From assembly GCF_009208555.1 (NCBI RefSeq), contig NZ_WFLI01000028.1, forward strand, positions 16,293 to 80,292: 64,000 nucleotides of DNA. The letters run 5' to 3'. Below the pieces are notes generated by a model, which worked only from the letters and a program-made list of their open reading frames with translations, did not search any database and had not been told where the DNA came from. The DNA comes from Janthinobacterium violaceinigrum (GTDB lineage Bacteria > Pseudomonadota > Gammaproteobacteria > Burkholderiales > Burkholderiaceae_D). A program made the position numbers and the translations under genes. Shown here in pieces: positions 26,243-35,713 of the stretch (position 1 is the first letter of the stretch; the number at the start of each line of letters is the position of its first letter).

Positions 26243-26289
26243 GGCAGCGGCTGCCAATGGCGGATGCGGCGGATGGGGGCGTGCGGCAT
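26239..26289 (-). CDS. Putative 16-residue leader peptide
   Basis: An ATG at 26289 is preceded by CAGGAG with good spacing and opens a frame encoding MPHAPIRRIRHWQPLP. Its TGA overlaps the ATG of the membrane pseudo-Hpt gene (ATGA). The downstream gene has no good Shine-Dalgarno of its own, so translation of this leader may drive it. Confidence 0.4.
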   Translation of the reverse strand: MPHAPIRRIRHWQPLP

Positions 26290-26518
26290 GGTGGAACTCC
26301 TGTTCAATACGTCCGGCTGCGGTTTTCTTGCAACCTGGGAAACGTTTTTAACAAAAATCACGATTGCTTCATTTTAGATCAATATTTATTTTATTTGGGA
26401 AATTTGTTTTTTTCGGCAGGCGGCTGCGCCTGACATGTGGCCCGAAAAGCAACACGGCAAAAATATTGCGCTCTCGCGTGTGCCACGCTTTGGCAATTAG
26501 TGAAAAAATGCAATTTCC

Positions 26519-26532
26519 TTGATCGCCCTCAA
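26519..26532. promoter_or_regulatory. FNR/Anr-box-like site upstream of gcd
   Basis: TTGATCGCCCTCAA matches TTGAT-N4-ATCAA at 9 of 10 defined bases. It ends 49 nt before the gcd ATG. A possible -35 (TTGGCA, 26490-26495) lies upstream, which would put the site near the transcription start, where an FNR-type protein would repress. Binding is inference. Confidence 0.45.
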
Positions 26533-26581
26533 ATACGGTGCGCTGGCGCGTGCCGCCGACTGACTCTTGTAAAGGAGCATC

Positions 26582-29032
26582 ATGACTGCCTCTGCCCGGC
26601 CTGGACCCTTGCTTACGATCACCGCAGTCATTTTCATCTTGCTGGGCCTGGCGCTTGCCGGCGGCGGCGCCTGGCTCATCAGCCTTGGCGGCTCCTGGTA
26701 TTACGTCGTGGCGGGTATCGGCATGATAGTTGCCGGTGCGCTCGTGTGGAAAGGACGGCGCAGCGCCCAGCTGTTTCTTGCGCTGCTGCTGTTTGCCACC
26801 CTGATCTGGTCCGTCATCGAAGTGAAGTTCGACTGGTGGCAATTGCTGCCGCGCCTCGATATCTGGTTCGCCGCCGCCGTCTGGCTGCTGCTGCCGTTCA
26901 TCGACCGCCGCCTCGATCCGCCCCTGGCCGCCGGGGCGAAACCGCGCGATGCGGGCAAGAGCGCCTTGCTTGCCGCCGTGGTGCTGACGGCCGCCGTGGG
27001 CGTGTTCTCGCTGTTCCAGGATTACTACACCCTGCACGGCGAAGTACCGGCGGAAAACATGGCTGCCGCGCCGCAAGGCGACTACGCGCCGGGCGTGGCG
27101 CCCAACGACTGGGCCGCGTACGGGCGTTCCGGCTATGGCGACCGCTACGCGCCGGCCGCGCAGATCACGCCGGCCAACGCCTCGCAGCTGAAACAGGCGT
27201 GGGTGTACAACACGGGCGACTTCAAGGGGCCGAGCGACCCGGGCGAGATCGCCAACGAAGTCACGCCGCTGAAGGTCAACGGCATGCTGTACCTGTGCAC
27301 GCCCCATAACATCGTCATCGCGCTGGACCCGGACACGGGCAAGGAACTCTGGCGCCACGATCCGAAGATCAACCGCGACGCCTCCAGTTACCAGCACATG
27401 ATTTGCCGCGGCGTCGCCTACTGGGACGTGAACGCGGGCCGTGCCAAGGACAATCCGCTGCCGGAAGCGACCAGCATGGAGTGTCCGCGCCGCATCTTCG
27501 CGCCCACCATGGATGCGACCCTGATCGCCGTCAATGCCGATACGGGCGAGGCGTGCAAAAGCTTTGGCGAAAATGGCGTGATCGGCCTGTACCACGGCAT
27601 GGGCATGAAAAAGCGGGGCTTTTTGATGCCCACGTCGCCGCCGGCCGTGGCGCAGAACGTGGTGGTGATGGCTGCCAGTGTGACCGACAACTTTTCCACG
27701 GAAGAACCGTCGGGCGTGATCCGCGGCTACGATCCCGTCACCGGCAAGCTGATGTGGAACTGGGATGCGTCGAATCCGGACGACACGGCGCCTATCGCCG
27801 ATGGCAAGACCTACACCAACAATTCGCCCAATTCCTGGGGCGTGTCCAGCGTGGATGAAAAGCTGGGCATGGTGTATATCCCGATGGGCAATGAAACCCC
27901 CGATACCTGGGGCGGCAACCGCAATCCCCATGGCGAGAAATACAATAGCGCCATCGTGGCGCTGGACTTGGCGACGGGCAAGGTGCGCTGGGTGTACCAG
28001 ACCGTGCACCACGATATCTGGGACATGGATATCGGCGGCCAGCCCACCCTGGTCGATATCGACACGCCGAAAGGCAAGGTGCCCTCCGTGGTGGCCACCA
28101 CCAAGCGGGGCGATATCTATGTGATCGACCGCCGCGATGGCAGCCTGGTGGTGCCGGCGCCGGAAAAACCCGTGCCGACGGCCAATGCCGCCCCCGGCGA
28201 CACCCTGTCGCCCACGCAGCCGTTCTCGGCATTGACTTTCCTGCCCGAGAAAAACATCAGCGAAACGGATATGTGGGGCACGACGCCGTTCGACCAGCTG
28301 GCTTGCCGCATCATCTTCCGCCAGCACCGCTATGAAGGGCCGTTCACGCCGCAAACGGTGGCCGAAGGCAAGATCAAGGGCGCCATCATCTCGCCGGGCC
28401 CGCTGGGCATCTTCGAGTGGGGCGGGGCGGCCGTCGATCCGGGCCGGCAATTGCTGCTGGTCAACCCCGACTACATGGGCTTCCTGGAACGCCTCGTGCC
28501 GCGCGCGCAAGCCAATGCGCCGGGCGGCACGGGCACGGAAATGGGCTTGCAGCCGCAGACGGGCGTACCGTTTGCCGTGGAAATCAAGCCTTTCCTGTCG
28601 CCGCTGGGCTTCCCATGCCAGGCGCCGCCGTGGGGCTATATCGCCGCCGTCGACTTGCGCACCATGAAAAAAGTGTGGATGCACAAGAACGGCACCACGC
28701 GCGACAGCGCTCCCGTGCCCATCGCCTTGCCGCTGGGAGTGCCCAGCCTGGGCGGCATCAGCACCACGGGCGGCGGCGTGGCCTTCCTCAGCAGCACGCT
28801 CGACTACTACATCCGCGGCTACGACGTGCGCAACGGCAAGACCGTGTGGAAAGCCCGCCTGCCGGCCGGCGGCCAGGCGACGCCGATGAGCTATGTCTCC
28901 GACAAGACGGGCAAGCAATATGTGGTGGTGATGGCCGGCGGCCATGGTTCGCTGGGCACGAAGATGGGCGATAGCCTGGTGGCGTTTGCCTTGCCGGACG
29001 AGGCGGTGAAGGAGGCGGGGAAAGGGAAGTAA
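26582..29032 (+). CDS. gcd: Membrane-bound PQQ-dependent glucose dehydrogenase
   Basis: An 816-residue protein with five N-terminal membrane segments (to about residue 145) and a periplasmic PQQ-binding beta-propeller. The propeller starts at NDWAAYGRSGYGDRYAPAAQ and includes repeated PQQ motifs such as LDPDTGKELWRHD and LDLATGKVRWVYQTVHHDIWD. It oxidises glucose to gluconolactone in the periplasm and gives electrons to ubiquinone. AAAGGAG precedes the ATG. It is a single-gene unit with a hairpin after it. PQQ synthesis genes are not in the window. Confidence 0.95.
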   Translation: MTASARPGPLLTITAVIFILLGLALAGGGAWLISLGGSWYYVVAGIGMIVAGALVWKGRRSAQLFLALLLFATLIWSVIEVKFDWWQLLPRLDIWFAAAVWLLLPFIDRRLDPPLAAGAKPRDAGKSALLAAVVLTAAVGVFSLFQDYYTLHGEVPAENMAAAPQGDYAPGVAPNDWAAYGRSGYGDRYAPAAQITPANASQLKQAWVYNTGDFKGPSDPGEIANEVTPLKVNGMLYLCTPHNIVIALDPDTGKELWRHDPKINRDASSYQHMICRGVAYWDVNAGRAKDNPLPEATSMECPRRIFAPTMDATLIAVNADTGEACKSFGENGVIGLYHGMGMKKRGFLMPTSPPAVAQNVVVMAASVTDNFSTEEPSGVIRGYDPVTGKLMWNWDASNPDDTAPIADGKTYTNNSPNSWGVSSVDEKLGMVYIPMGNETPDTWGGNRNPHGEKYNSAIVALDLATGKVRWVYQTVHHDIWDMDIGGQPTLVDIDTPKGKVPSVVATTKRGDIYVIDRRDGSLVVPAPEKPVPTANAAPGDTLSPTQPFSALTFLPEKNISETDMWGTTPFDQLACRIIFRQHRYEGPFTPQTVAEGKIKGAIISPGPLGIFEWGGAAVDPGRQLLLVNPDYMGFLERLVPRAQANAPGGTGTEMGLQPQTGVPFAVEIKPFLSPLGFPCQAPPWGYIAAVDLRTMKKVWMHKNGTTRDSAPVPIALPLGVPSLGGISTTGGGVAFLSSTLDYYIRGYDVRNGKTVWKARLPAGGQATPMSYVSDKTGKQYVVVMAGGHGSLGTKMGDSLVAFALPDEAVKEAGKGK

Positions 29033-29041
29033 GCAAGTCCG

Positions 29042-29071
29042 GTGCGGCACTGTCAATTGACGGTGCCGCAC
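29042..29071 (+). terminator. Hairpin after gcd
   Basis: GTGCGGCAC (29042-29050) pairs with GTGCCGCAC (29063-29071); the interior GTCAATTGAC (29052-29061) is itself a palindrome, so the stem extends through a T-G pair to an AATT loop. It begins 9 nt after the gcd stop. No long T-run follows. Confidence 0.6.
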
Positions 29072-29191
29072 ATTGTATCGGCGAGCGTTTCTGGGATTAA
29101 TTGACGCTGCAGGTTTTTATATTTGCATGTTGCTTGTGGGGATGCCATTTGTTAGACTGCAACTCGGTATTTCACTTTAAATAATGTGTGA

Positions 29192-29779
29192 ATGATTTCA
29201 ATGACAAAGAAACGGCTTTCCGCAATAACAGCAATTCTCCTTTCCTTGATCGCCTGTTCTCCCAAAGCACCTGATGCCAATACGCAGGCCGCGGCAAATA
29301 GCAGCCCTGTTGCCGATGCTGCGGAAGTCAAGCCGGAAAGTCCATGGTATTACTTCACCAACGAAGATAAAATGAGCGGCGATATGGTCTACTTTGCCAA
29401 TGTGCATAGTAGTAATACTGTCGATTTTGCTTTCCCGTATAACGGTGAGCAGACTGCCAGTCTGACGCTGACGAGTGATAGCCGGCCGAAGAAGAGTGTG
29501 ATGTTCTCGATCGAGAAGGGCCAGATATTGTGCCAATCCTATCAGGATTGCCTGGTACAGGTGAGATTCGACGACAGTCCGCCGGGTTATTACAAGGCCG
29601 TTGGCTCCTCTGATCAAAGCACGACAACGATCCATTTTCGCGATGGAGATAAATTTTTCAAGGAATTGCAAAAGGCAAAAAGACTGCGCATTTCAGCGGA
29701 AATGTATCAGGAAGGATCGCCTGTATTTGAATTTGATGTAGGCACATTCGATCTGAAAAAATTCTTGCCCAAGAAATAA
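29192..29779 (+). CDS. Putative lipoprotein of unknown function
   Basis: A 195-residue secreted protein. A lysine-rich N-terminus and hydrophobic stretch end in the lipobox SLIACS, with the lipidated cysteine near residue 22. The mature part has no motif I recognise; it contains two cysteines (GQILCQSYQDCLV) that could form a disulfide. Base composition is lower in GC than the neighbours. The start may be the ATG at 29192 or the one at 29201. It is an isolated gene ending at a strong terminator. Confidence 0.7.
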   Translation: MISMTKKRLSAITAILLSLIACSPKAPDANTQAAANSSPVADAAEVKPESPWYYFTNEDKMSGDMVYFANVHSSNTVDFAFPYNGEQTASLTLTSDSRPKKSVMFSIEKGQILCQSYQDCLVQVRFDDSPPGYYKAVGSSDQSTTTIHFRDGDKFFKELQKAKRLRISAEMYQEGSPVFEFDVGTFDLKKFLPKK

Positions 29780-29807
29780 ATTCAAATAAAGTTGTTTTCT
29801 GATGAAA

Positions 29808-29840
29808 GGCGTTGTCCGCAAGTTTGTTGCGGACAACGCC
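29808..29840. terminator. Bidirectional intrinsic terminator
   Basis: A perfect 14-bp stem, 29808-29821 (GGCGTTGTCCGCAA) with 29827-29840, loop GTTTG, followed by TCTTTTATT. On the other strand it is followed by TTTC. It lies between two convergent genes and can serve both. Confidence 0.9.
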
Positions 29841-29844
29841 TCTT

Positions 29845-32800
29845 TTATTGCGCCGCCAATCCCAGCTTCAGTCCCACCAGCTTGCCCGGTGCGGCCTGCG
29901 TTTTTTCCGGCGCGCCCGCGCTGACCCTGGCTGCCGGCGTGCCGTCCTGCTGCAATGCCGCCAGAATCGCTGCGCTGCGCTGGCTGCCCAGTTTGCTCAA
30001 GGCATCGGCAGGCAGCGGTTGCTTCGCTTCCAGCTGCTCGCGCAAGCCGTTGTAGAAGGCGCCCGTATCGGCCACTTGCGGTTCGCCTTCGATCAGCTTG
30101 CCCAGGCGCTGCCAGACAGGAATCTTGGCTGCCGCCGCAGCGGAGGCGCTGGCCGACGAGGCTGCCGCGGCCGCAGGCGCTGCCGACTCCGCCGCCTTCT
30201 TCTGTTTGTCCAGCTCGGCCTTGCCGAAGCGTTCGCCATACAGGTCGCGCAGGGCGCCCCGTACCTTGCGTTCGCCCAGGTTCAAGGGTCCCGGTTCTTC
30301 GCCCGCTTCCAGCTTGATGCCGGCCTTGGCGGCCACGGCGCGGCGCACGGCCTGGGCGCGCAGGGCGGCCGCATCCGTGTCGCTGTACTGGCCCGGCACG
30401 GCCAGCTTCAGCTGTTCGCGCTTGGCGAGGATTTGCGCCACTTGCTTGAGCTTTTCCCGTTCCGGCGGCAGCAGCACGGCGCTGCCCGCATCGAAGTCGA
30501 TGGCTTCGAGCTTGTCGGCGCTGATGCCCAGCAGGTTGCCCAGCGCGCGGAATGGCGCCGTGACGATTTTCGTCAGCACATTGCCCACGGCTTTCCAGAT
30601 CAGGGCGCCATAGCTGAATTGCGGGTCGTTCATGTCGCCCGACACGGGCAAGCCCAGGTCGATGCGCCCGTCGCTATCCTTGAGGATGGCCAGCGCCAGT
30701 TCCAGCGGCAGCTTCAAGGCGTCGGGGCTGTCGATGCGCTCGCCCAGGGTTAGCTTGTCGAGCACGATCTGGTTGGTGCCGTCGAGCTGGCGGTTGCGCA
30801 CCTTGTATTGCAAGTCCAGCGAAATCTTGCCTTCAGCCACTTTGTAGCCGGCAAACTTCATCGTGTACGGCGAGGCGGACACCATGTCGACGTTCTTGAA
30901 CACCACGTTCAAGTCCGTATTGTCCGTGGGCGCGAACGGATTCAGTTGTCCCCGCACGCGGGCCAGGCCGAACTCGTCGATGCGGCCGTCCAGCTCGATC
31001 TGGCTGCGCGCATCGCGTTTCGTCGACAGGCCCGTGACGACGCCATTCAATTCATAGATTTTGGCGGCGAACTGGGGTCGCAAGCTGAGGTCGGCAAAGT
31101 CCAGCTTGGCATTCTGCAGGCGCACGCGGCGCACCCGCACGGGGAAGGCGGCGTCGGCGGCCGGCGTGGCGGCGGCCGATGGCGCAGGGGCGGCGGCCGG
31201 CTCGGGCGCTTTCACCAGCAGGCGCTGCGCGTTCAGGCTGCGGTCGTTTTCGATGATCAGCTGGGCGTTCGGTTCCACCACGCGCAGTTCGGGAATGTCG
31301 ACGAAATCGGGGCCCACGCTGGCCGTCAGCTTGTCGGCGCGCACGCTTTTCCACGAGGCAAAGCGCTTGCCATCCGTTTCATTGAGCACGAGGCCCGCGA
31401 TGTCGATGCCGCCCACATAGCGCACTTTCGGCGCCTTCGGCGCGCCGCCGCCCGTCGTCAGGCGGCCGCTGCCGGAGAGCGCGCCGCCCGCCAGCTTCAG
31501 TTTCAGATGCTGCGCCAGCAAGGGCTGCACGGGCGCCAGGGTCAGCTGTTTCAAGTTCAATTGCGTATCCACGGCGCCCGTGCCCGGCACGAACTTGCCG
31601 TTGGCAGTGAGCAAGCCGCCTTCGCGCAAACCCACGCCCAGCTCGAACGGCAGCGCCTGCTGCATATCGTTGCTGACGTTTTGCAGGGACAATCTGGCAT
31701 CCTGCAGATTGCCCTTGATGCCGGTGCCCGCATCGTCGAAACGGGCGCCGAACTTGCTCAGTTCTACCTTGTCTACCTTGGTGGACCAGGGCGCGGCTGG
31801 CGCATCCTTGGCCGGATCAGCCTTGCCGGACGCAAACACGGGCAGCTTTTGCGCAATCGCAAAATCGCCCTGGCGGTTGCGCGCCAGGTCGATCTGCGCG
31901 CCGCTGGCCGTCACGGCGCCCAGGTGCACGCTGCGCGCGGCCAGGTCGATCTTGCCTTCCGTAAAGCCCAATTGGGCCAGCTTGAACGGCGTTTGCGCGC
32001 CCCGCTGCATGGCCAGGTCGGCCAGGCTGAAGTTGGCGCCGTCGATCACGGTGGCCATGCCCGATGGCCCTTGCTGCAAGGCCAGTTGCAAGTTCAGCTG
32101 CAGCTGCCTGGCGCTCAGTTGCAGCGCCGGCGAGACGGTTTCATCGATGGCAGACACGTCCACGTTGGCCAGGGCCAGCTGATGCAAGTCCACTTTCCAC
32201 TTGCCCGGCGTAGCCGCTGCGGCAGGTGCGGCCGCTGGCGCTGTGGGATTGCCCGTCCGCATCAGGTTGGCCACGTCGATCTCGCCCTTGGCATCGCGGC
32301 GCACGGCCACCTTGCCGCCGTACAGATTGACTTTATCCACGGTGACGCTCTGGTGCGCCAGATCCACGTTGACGCCGGCGATGCCCAGGGTGCTCAGCGC
32401 GGTAAACGGTGCACCCTTGCCATCTTGCACCAGCGCCAGGTCGCGCAAGGCCAGGCCCGCGCCCTTGACCGTGGCTTCCAGTTTGCCGTCCGCATAGGAG
32501 AAGGCGTAGGGCAGGCGCGCCGACAGCTTGCCGCTGGTCACTTGCGCGCGCGCGTAGGCTTTCAGATAGGCGGCCAGGCCGGGCAGGGAAGCGTCGTTCA
32601 GTATCAGTTCGCCTTCGCCCCGGATCGGACTGAGCGAGGCCGTGCCGCGCCAGTGCAGCTTGCCGCCGCGCGCCGCATCGGCGCTGAGGCTGTAGCTGCC
32701 GTTGGCGTCGGGCAGGGTCGAGATGTTATCGAGCGTAAAGTTGATCGGCGTGAAGTTGTCCGCATAGCCCGCCTTCTGGTCTTGCCAGTCCACTTTGCCT

Positions 32801-33312
32801 TGCTCCAGCGCAAAGTGGGCAATGATCAGGCGCGGCATGCCGCCGTCGCTTTTTTCCGGGTGATTGCGTTGCCAGGTGGCCAGCACTTCGGCCAGGTTGA
32901 ACTTGCCGTCCGGCGTAATGGTCAGCTGCGCTTGCGGTGCCGTGATGCGGATTTCCGCCAGGCTCCAGGCGCGGCGCACGATGGATTTCCATTCCAGCTG
33001 CACGGCCAGCGCGCCGATGGACAGCAGCGGCGCGCCGCCCTTGCCATCTGCGCTGGCCGCTTCCTTCAAGGCGATCTGGTCTGCTTCCAGGCGCAAGGTG
33101 AACGGGTTGAAGCGCACGTCCGCGATGCTGGCCTGGCGCGCGAGTTCTTTCTCTGCAAATTTGGGTAACTGGTTTTTGATGACGTAGGGCACCAGCCAGA
33201 AGCCGGCCGCACTGTAGGCGGCCAGCGCGCAGCCTGTGCCCAGGGCCCAGCGCTGCCAGCGTTTCCAGCGAAATGTTTTCGTCTGCACGCTTTTGTTGTC
33301 GATTGTGTTCAC
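29845..33312 (-). CDS. Large DUF748 (AsmA-like) protein
   Basis: About 1155 residues. One N-terminal membrane segment (about 20-42) is followed by a long, repetitive beta-rich periplasmic region of the AsmA/DUF748 superfamily (LEADQIALKEA, SLAEIRITAPQAQLTI, then DLGLPVSGDMNDPQFSYG typical of DUF748). The C-terminus has an Ala/Ser-rich low-complexity linker. AsmA-like proteins are linked to lipid transport between the membranes; the specific role here is unknown. I prefer the GTG at 33312 with AAGGTAA upstream; an in-frame ATG at 33393 would add 27 residues. It is divergent from the TonB receptor. Confidence 0.85.
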   Translation of the reverse strand: MNTIDNKSVQTKTFRWKRWQRWALGTGCALAAYSAAGFWLVPYVIKNQLPKFAEKELARQASIADVRFNPFTLRLEADQIALKEAASADGKGGAPLLSIGALAVQLEWKSIVRRAWSLAEIRITAPQAQLTITPDGKFNLAEVLATWQRNHPEKSDGGMPRLIIAHFALEQGKVDWQDQKAGYADNFTPINFTLDNISTLPDANGSYSLSADAARGGKLHWRGTASLSPIRGEGELILNDASLPGLAAYLKAYARAQVTSGKLSARLPYAFSYADGKLEATVKGAGLALRDLALVQDGKGAPFTALSTLGIAGVNVDLAHQSVTVDKVNLYGGKVAVRRDAKGEIDVANLMRTGNPTAPAAAPAAAATPGKWKVDLHQLALANVDVSAIDETVSPALQLSARQLQLNLQLALQQGPSGMATVIDGANFSLADLAMQRGAQTPFKLAQLGFTEGKIDLAARSVHLGAVTASGAQIDLARNRQGDFAIAQKLPVFASGKADPAKDAPAAPWSTKVDKVELSKFGARFDDAGTGIKGNLQDARLSLQNVSNDMQQALPFELGVGLREGGLLTANGKFVPGTGAVDTQLNLKQLTLAPVQPLLAQHLKLKLAGGALSGSGRLTTGGGAPKAPKVRYVGGIDIAGLVLNETDGKRFASWKSVRADKLTASVGPDFVDIPELRVVEPNAQLIIENDRSLNAQRLLVKAPEPAAAPAPSAAATPAADAAFPVRVRRVRLQNAKLDFADLSLRPQFAAKIYELNGVVTGLSTKRDARSQIELDGRIDEFGLARVRGQLNPFAPTDNTDLNVVFKNVDMVSASPYTMKFAGYKVAEGKISLDLQYKVRNRQLDGTNQIVLDKLTLGERIDSPDALKLPLELALAILKDSDGRIDLGLPVSGDMNDPQFSYGALIWKAVGNVLTKIVTAPFRALGNLLGISADKLEAIDFDAGSAVLLPPEREKLKQVAQILAKREQLKLAVPGQYSDTDAAALRAQAVRRAVAAKAGIKLEAGEEPGPLNLGERKVRGALRDLYGERFGKAELDKQKKAAESAAPAAAAASSASASAAAAAKIPVWQRLGKLIEGEPQVADTGAFYNGLREQLEAKQPLPADALSKLGSQRSAAILAALQQDGTPAARVSAGAPEKTQAAPGKLVGLKLGLAAQ

Positions 33313-33485
33313 GAACTTACCTTTTGATCTTGTTGGGCGGCACATCTTGCACGCCGTGACTGTCAGTATGCCTCTTTGCGGCCTCGTCTGCAAAATCCAA
33401 ACGTGTTCATGTGATAACAGGCCGCCCAGCAGACTGTTTCTTTGGTGAAAACTTGCATATTCTCACCAATTATCACTTATTCATT

Positions 33486-33504
33486 GCGAATGATTCTCGT
33501 TACG
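33486..33504. promoter_or_regulatory. Fur-box-like site upstream of the TonB receptor operon
   Basis: GCGAATGATTCTCGTTACG matches the 19-bp Fur consensus at 12 positions and includes an intact GAATGAT core. It lies 64 nt before the receptor ATG. Iron control of the operon is likely but not shown. Confidence 0.55.
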
Positions 33505-33568
33505 GATATCATGCCGCGTAACTTGGAGTTTCCTTTTATTACTATTTTCTGTTGAAAGCCCGGTCTTT

Positions 33569-35713
33569 ATGCGCGCAACTTTTCCTTCCTTGCAACTACT
33601 TCCAGTGGCAGCCGCCTTGTCACTGGCCTTCGCTTCCCACGCGGCCAGCGCCGCCAATGGGGCCAATGGCCAGGATGACCTGACGGCTGGCGATGAGAAA
33701 GTCATGCAAGCCGTGCAGGTGACGGGCGCGCGTGCGCAAGGCCTGGTGCCCACCACGACGGAGGCGGGCAGTTTCCGTGGCGCTAACATCATGGACGTGC
33801 CATCGACCGTCAACGTGATCACGCGCGAGTTGCTGGAACAGCAAGCCGTGTCTGGCCTGTACGATGCCGTGCGTAACACGGCCGGCGTGACGCGCCAGCA
33901 AAACGGCGGCGAAACCTGGGATCAATTGGTGATACGCGGCATCGCCGTGGAAAACCGCACGAATTACCGCCTGAACGGTTCCATGCCTATCATGAACTTC
34001 TCGCAAGTGCCCATGGAAAACAAGGAACGGGTGGAAGTGCTGAAGGGCGCCTCGGCCCTGTACTACGGTTTTACGTCGCCAGCCGGCGTGGTCAACTTCG
34101 TCACCAAGCGGGCCGGCAGCAAGCCCGTCACCAGCATGGGCTTGAGCCTCGATGACCGGGGCAGTGCCGTGGCCAATATCGACCTGGGCCGCCGCTTTGG
34201 CGCGGAACAGGAATTCGGCGTGCGCATCAACGCCGCTGGCGGCACCCTGGGCTCCTACCTGGATAAGGTGGGCAACGGCAACCGCAGCTTCGTGTCCGCC
34301 GCGCTGGACTGGCGCGTGACGAACAAGCTGCTGCTGAAAGCGGACCTGGAATACGACCGCCGCCGGGTGACGGAGCAGGCGGGCGTGGCCTTGCCCACGG
34401 CCGTGAAGGGCGTGATCACCTTGCCGCGCGCCGTCGATCCCCGCAAGCTGATCGGCCCGGACTGGTCGAACTTCGAAGCGCAGACGAAAAACGCGCAATT
34501 GCGCGCCGACTACGCCATCACGGATGGCTGGGCCCTGACGGTCGAGGCTGGCCACTCGGAAACGGCGCGCGACCGCCGCCTAGCGATCTTCCGCCTGAAC
34601 AATGCGGCCGCCGTGGAAACGGGCGCGGGCCGCATCACGGGCAATATGCAGCACCATGTGACGGCGTCGGACTTGCTGCGCGCGGAACTGGCCGGCAATT
34701 TCAACACGGGCTTCATCGCCCATGAACTGACCCTGGGCGCCTCGCGCACGGACAAGTCGCAAGATCCTATCTACCAGAGCAACTACACGATCGCCGCGCA
34801 AAACCTGTACAACCCCGTGCCGGTGACGAATGTCGTGTTCGGTCCCAAGCCCACCACGCCCACGACGGCGGCGCTCGATACGCGCGACACGGGCCTGTAT
34901 GCGCTCGACCGCATGGTCTTCAGCCCGCAATGGCAAAGCGTCATCGGCGTGCGCCGCACCAGCTATCAAAGCGACCAGGGCGCCAGCCACTACGACGTCA
35001 GCAAGACGACGCCCATGGTGTCGCTGGTCTACAAGCTGACGCCGGCCATCTCGTTCTATGCCTCGTCGGCACGGGGCCTGGAAGAGGGCGAAACGGGCCC
35101 GACGGGCACCGTCAACCAGAACGTCAAGATGGCGCCCGGCGTCAGTAAACAAAAGGAACTGGGCGCGCGCTGGCTGACGCCGGGCGGCACCCTGGTGTCG
35201 GCCGCGCTGTTCGATATCACGCGTCCCGGCTACTACACGAACAGCAGCAATGTGTTCACCTCGGATGGCGAGCAGCGCTACCGTGGCCTGGAATTGTCGA
35301 CCCAGGGCAAGCTCACGCGCCAGCTGTCGTGGCAAACCTCGGCCCAGTTCCTCGACCCGAAATTCGAGCACATCAACGCCGACTACAATGGCAAGGCGCC
35401 GGAAAACGCTTCCAAGCGCACGGGCAGCGCCTTCCTCGCCTACGCGTTTGACGCCGTGCCGGGCCTGTCCGTCAATGGCGGCGCGTATTACTACAGCGCC
35501 CGTCCCGTCAACGACCTGAACCAGGCCTTCCTCGGCGGCGTGACCTTGTTCAGCGCCGGCGCCCGCTATGCGAGCACGGTGATGCAGAAATCCGTCGTCT
35601 GGCAGCTGAACGTGGAAAACGCGGCGGACAAGCGCTACTGGGCTGGCGCCGGCACGCGCCTGGCGTCCGGCGCGCCGCGCGCCATCAAGCTGAGCATGAA
35701 GGTGGATCTGTGA
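33569..35713 (+). CDS. TonB-dependent siderophore-type receptor (no STN domain)
   Basis: A 714-residue outer-membrane protein with a signal peptide (about 1-28), a TonB-box-like segment (VMQAVQVTGA), a plug (MDVPSTVNVITRELLEQQ, ERVEVLKGASALYYGFTSPA) and a beta-barrel ending VDL. It lacks the STN domain of the receptor at 4143, so it should not signal through a sigma factor. Its stop overlaps the next gene by 1 nt, and the four-gene set reads as one transcription unit behind the Fur-like site. The ligand is unknown; the PstS-like partners hint at a phosphorus-containing or anionic substrate. Confidence 0.9.
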   Translation: MRATFPSLQLLPVAAALSLAFASHAASAANGANGQDDLTAGDEKVMQAVQVTGARAQGLVPTTTEAGSFRGANIMDVPSTVNVITRELLEQQAVSGLYDAVRNTAGVTRQQNGGETWDQLVIRGIAVENRTNYRLNGSMPIMNFSQVPMENKERVEVLKGASALYYGFTSPAGVVNFVTKRAGSKPVTSMGLSLDDRGSAVANIDLGRRFGAEQEFGVRINAAGGTLGSYLDKVGNGNRSFVSAALDWRVTNKLLLKADLEYDRRRVTEQAGVALPTAVKGVITLPRAVDPRKLIGPDWSNFEAQTKNAQLRADYAITDGWALTVEAGHSETARDRRLAIFRLNNAAAVETGAGRITGNMQHHVTASDLLRAELAGNFNTGFIAHELTLGASRTDKSQDPIYQSNYTIAAQNLYNPVPVTNVVFGPKPTTPTTAALDTRDTGLYALDRMVFSPQWQSVIGVRRTSYQSDQGASHYDVSKTTPMVSLVYKLTPAISFYASSARGLEEGETGPTGTVNQNVKMAPGVSKQKELGARWLTPGGTLVSAALFDITRPGYYTNSSNVFTSDGEQRYRGLELSTQGKLTRQLSWQTSAQFLDPKFEHINADYNGKAPENASKRTGSAFLAYAFDAVPGLSVNGGAYYYSARPVNDLNQAFLGGVTLFSAGARYASTVMQKSVVWQLNVENAADKRYWAGAGTRLASGAPRAIKLSMKVDL

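Noticed and set aside
26369..29071. A 900-codon open frame antisense to gcd
   Set aside because: Shadow of the gcd reading frame, with Arg/His-rich composition and no recognisable domain.
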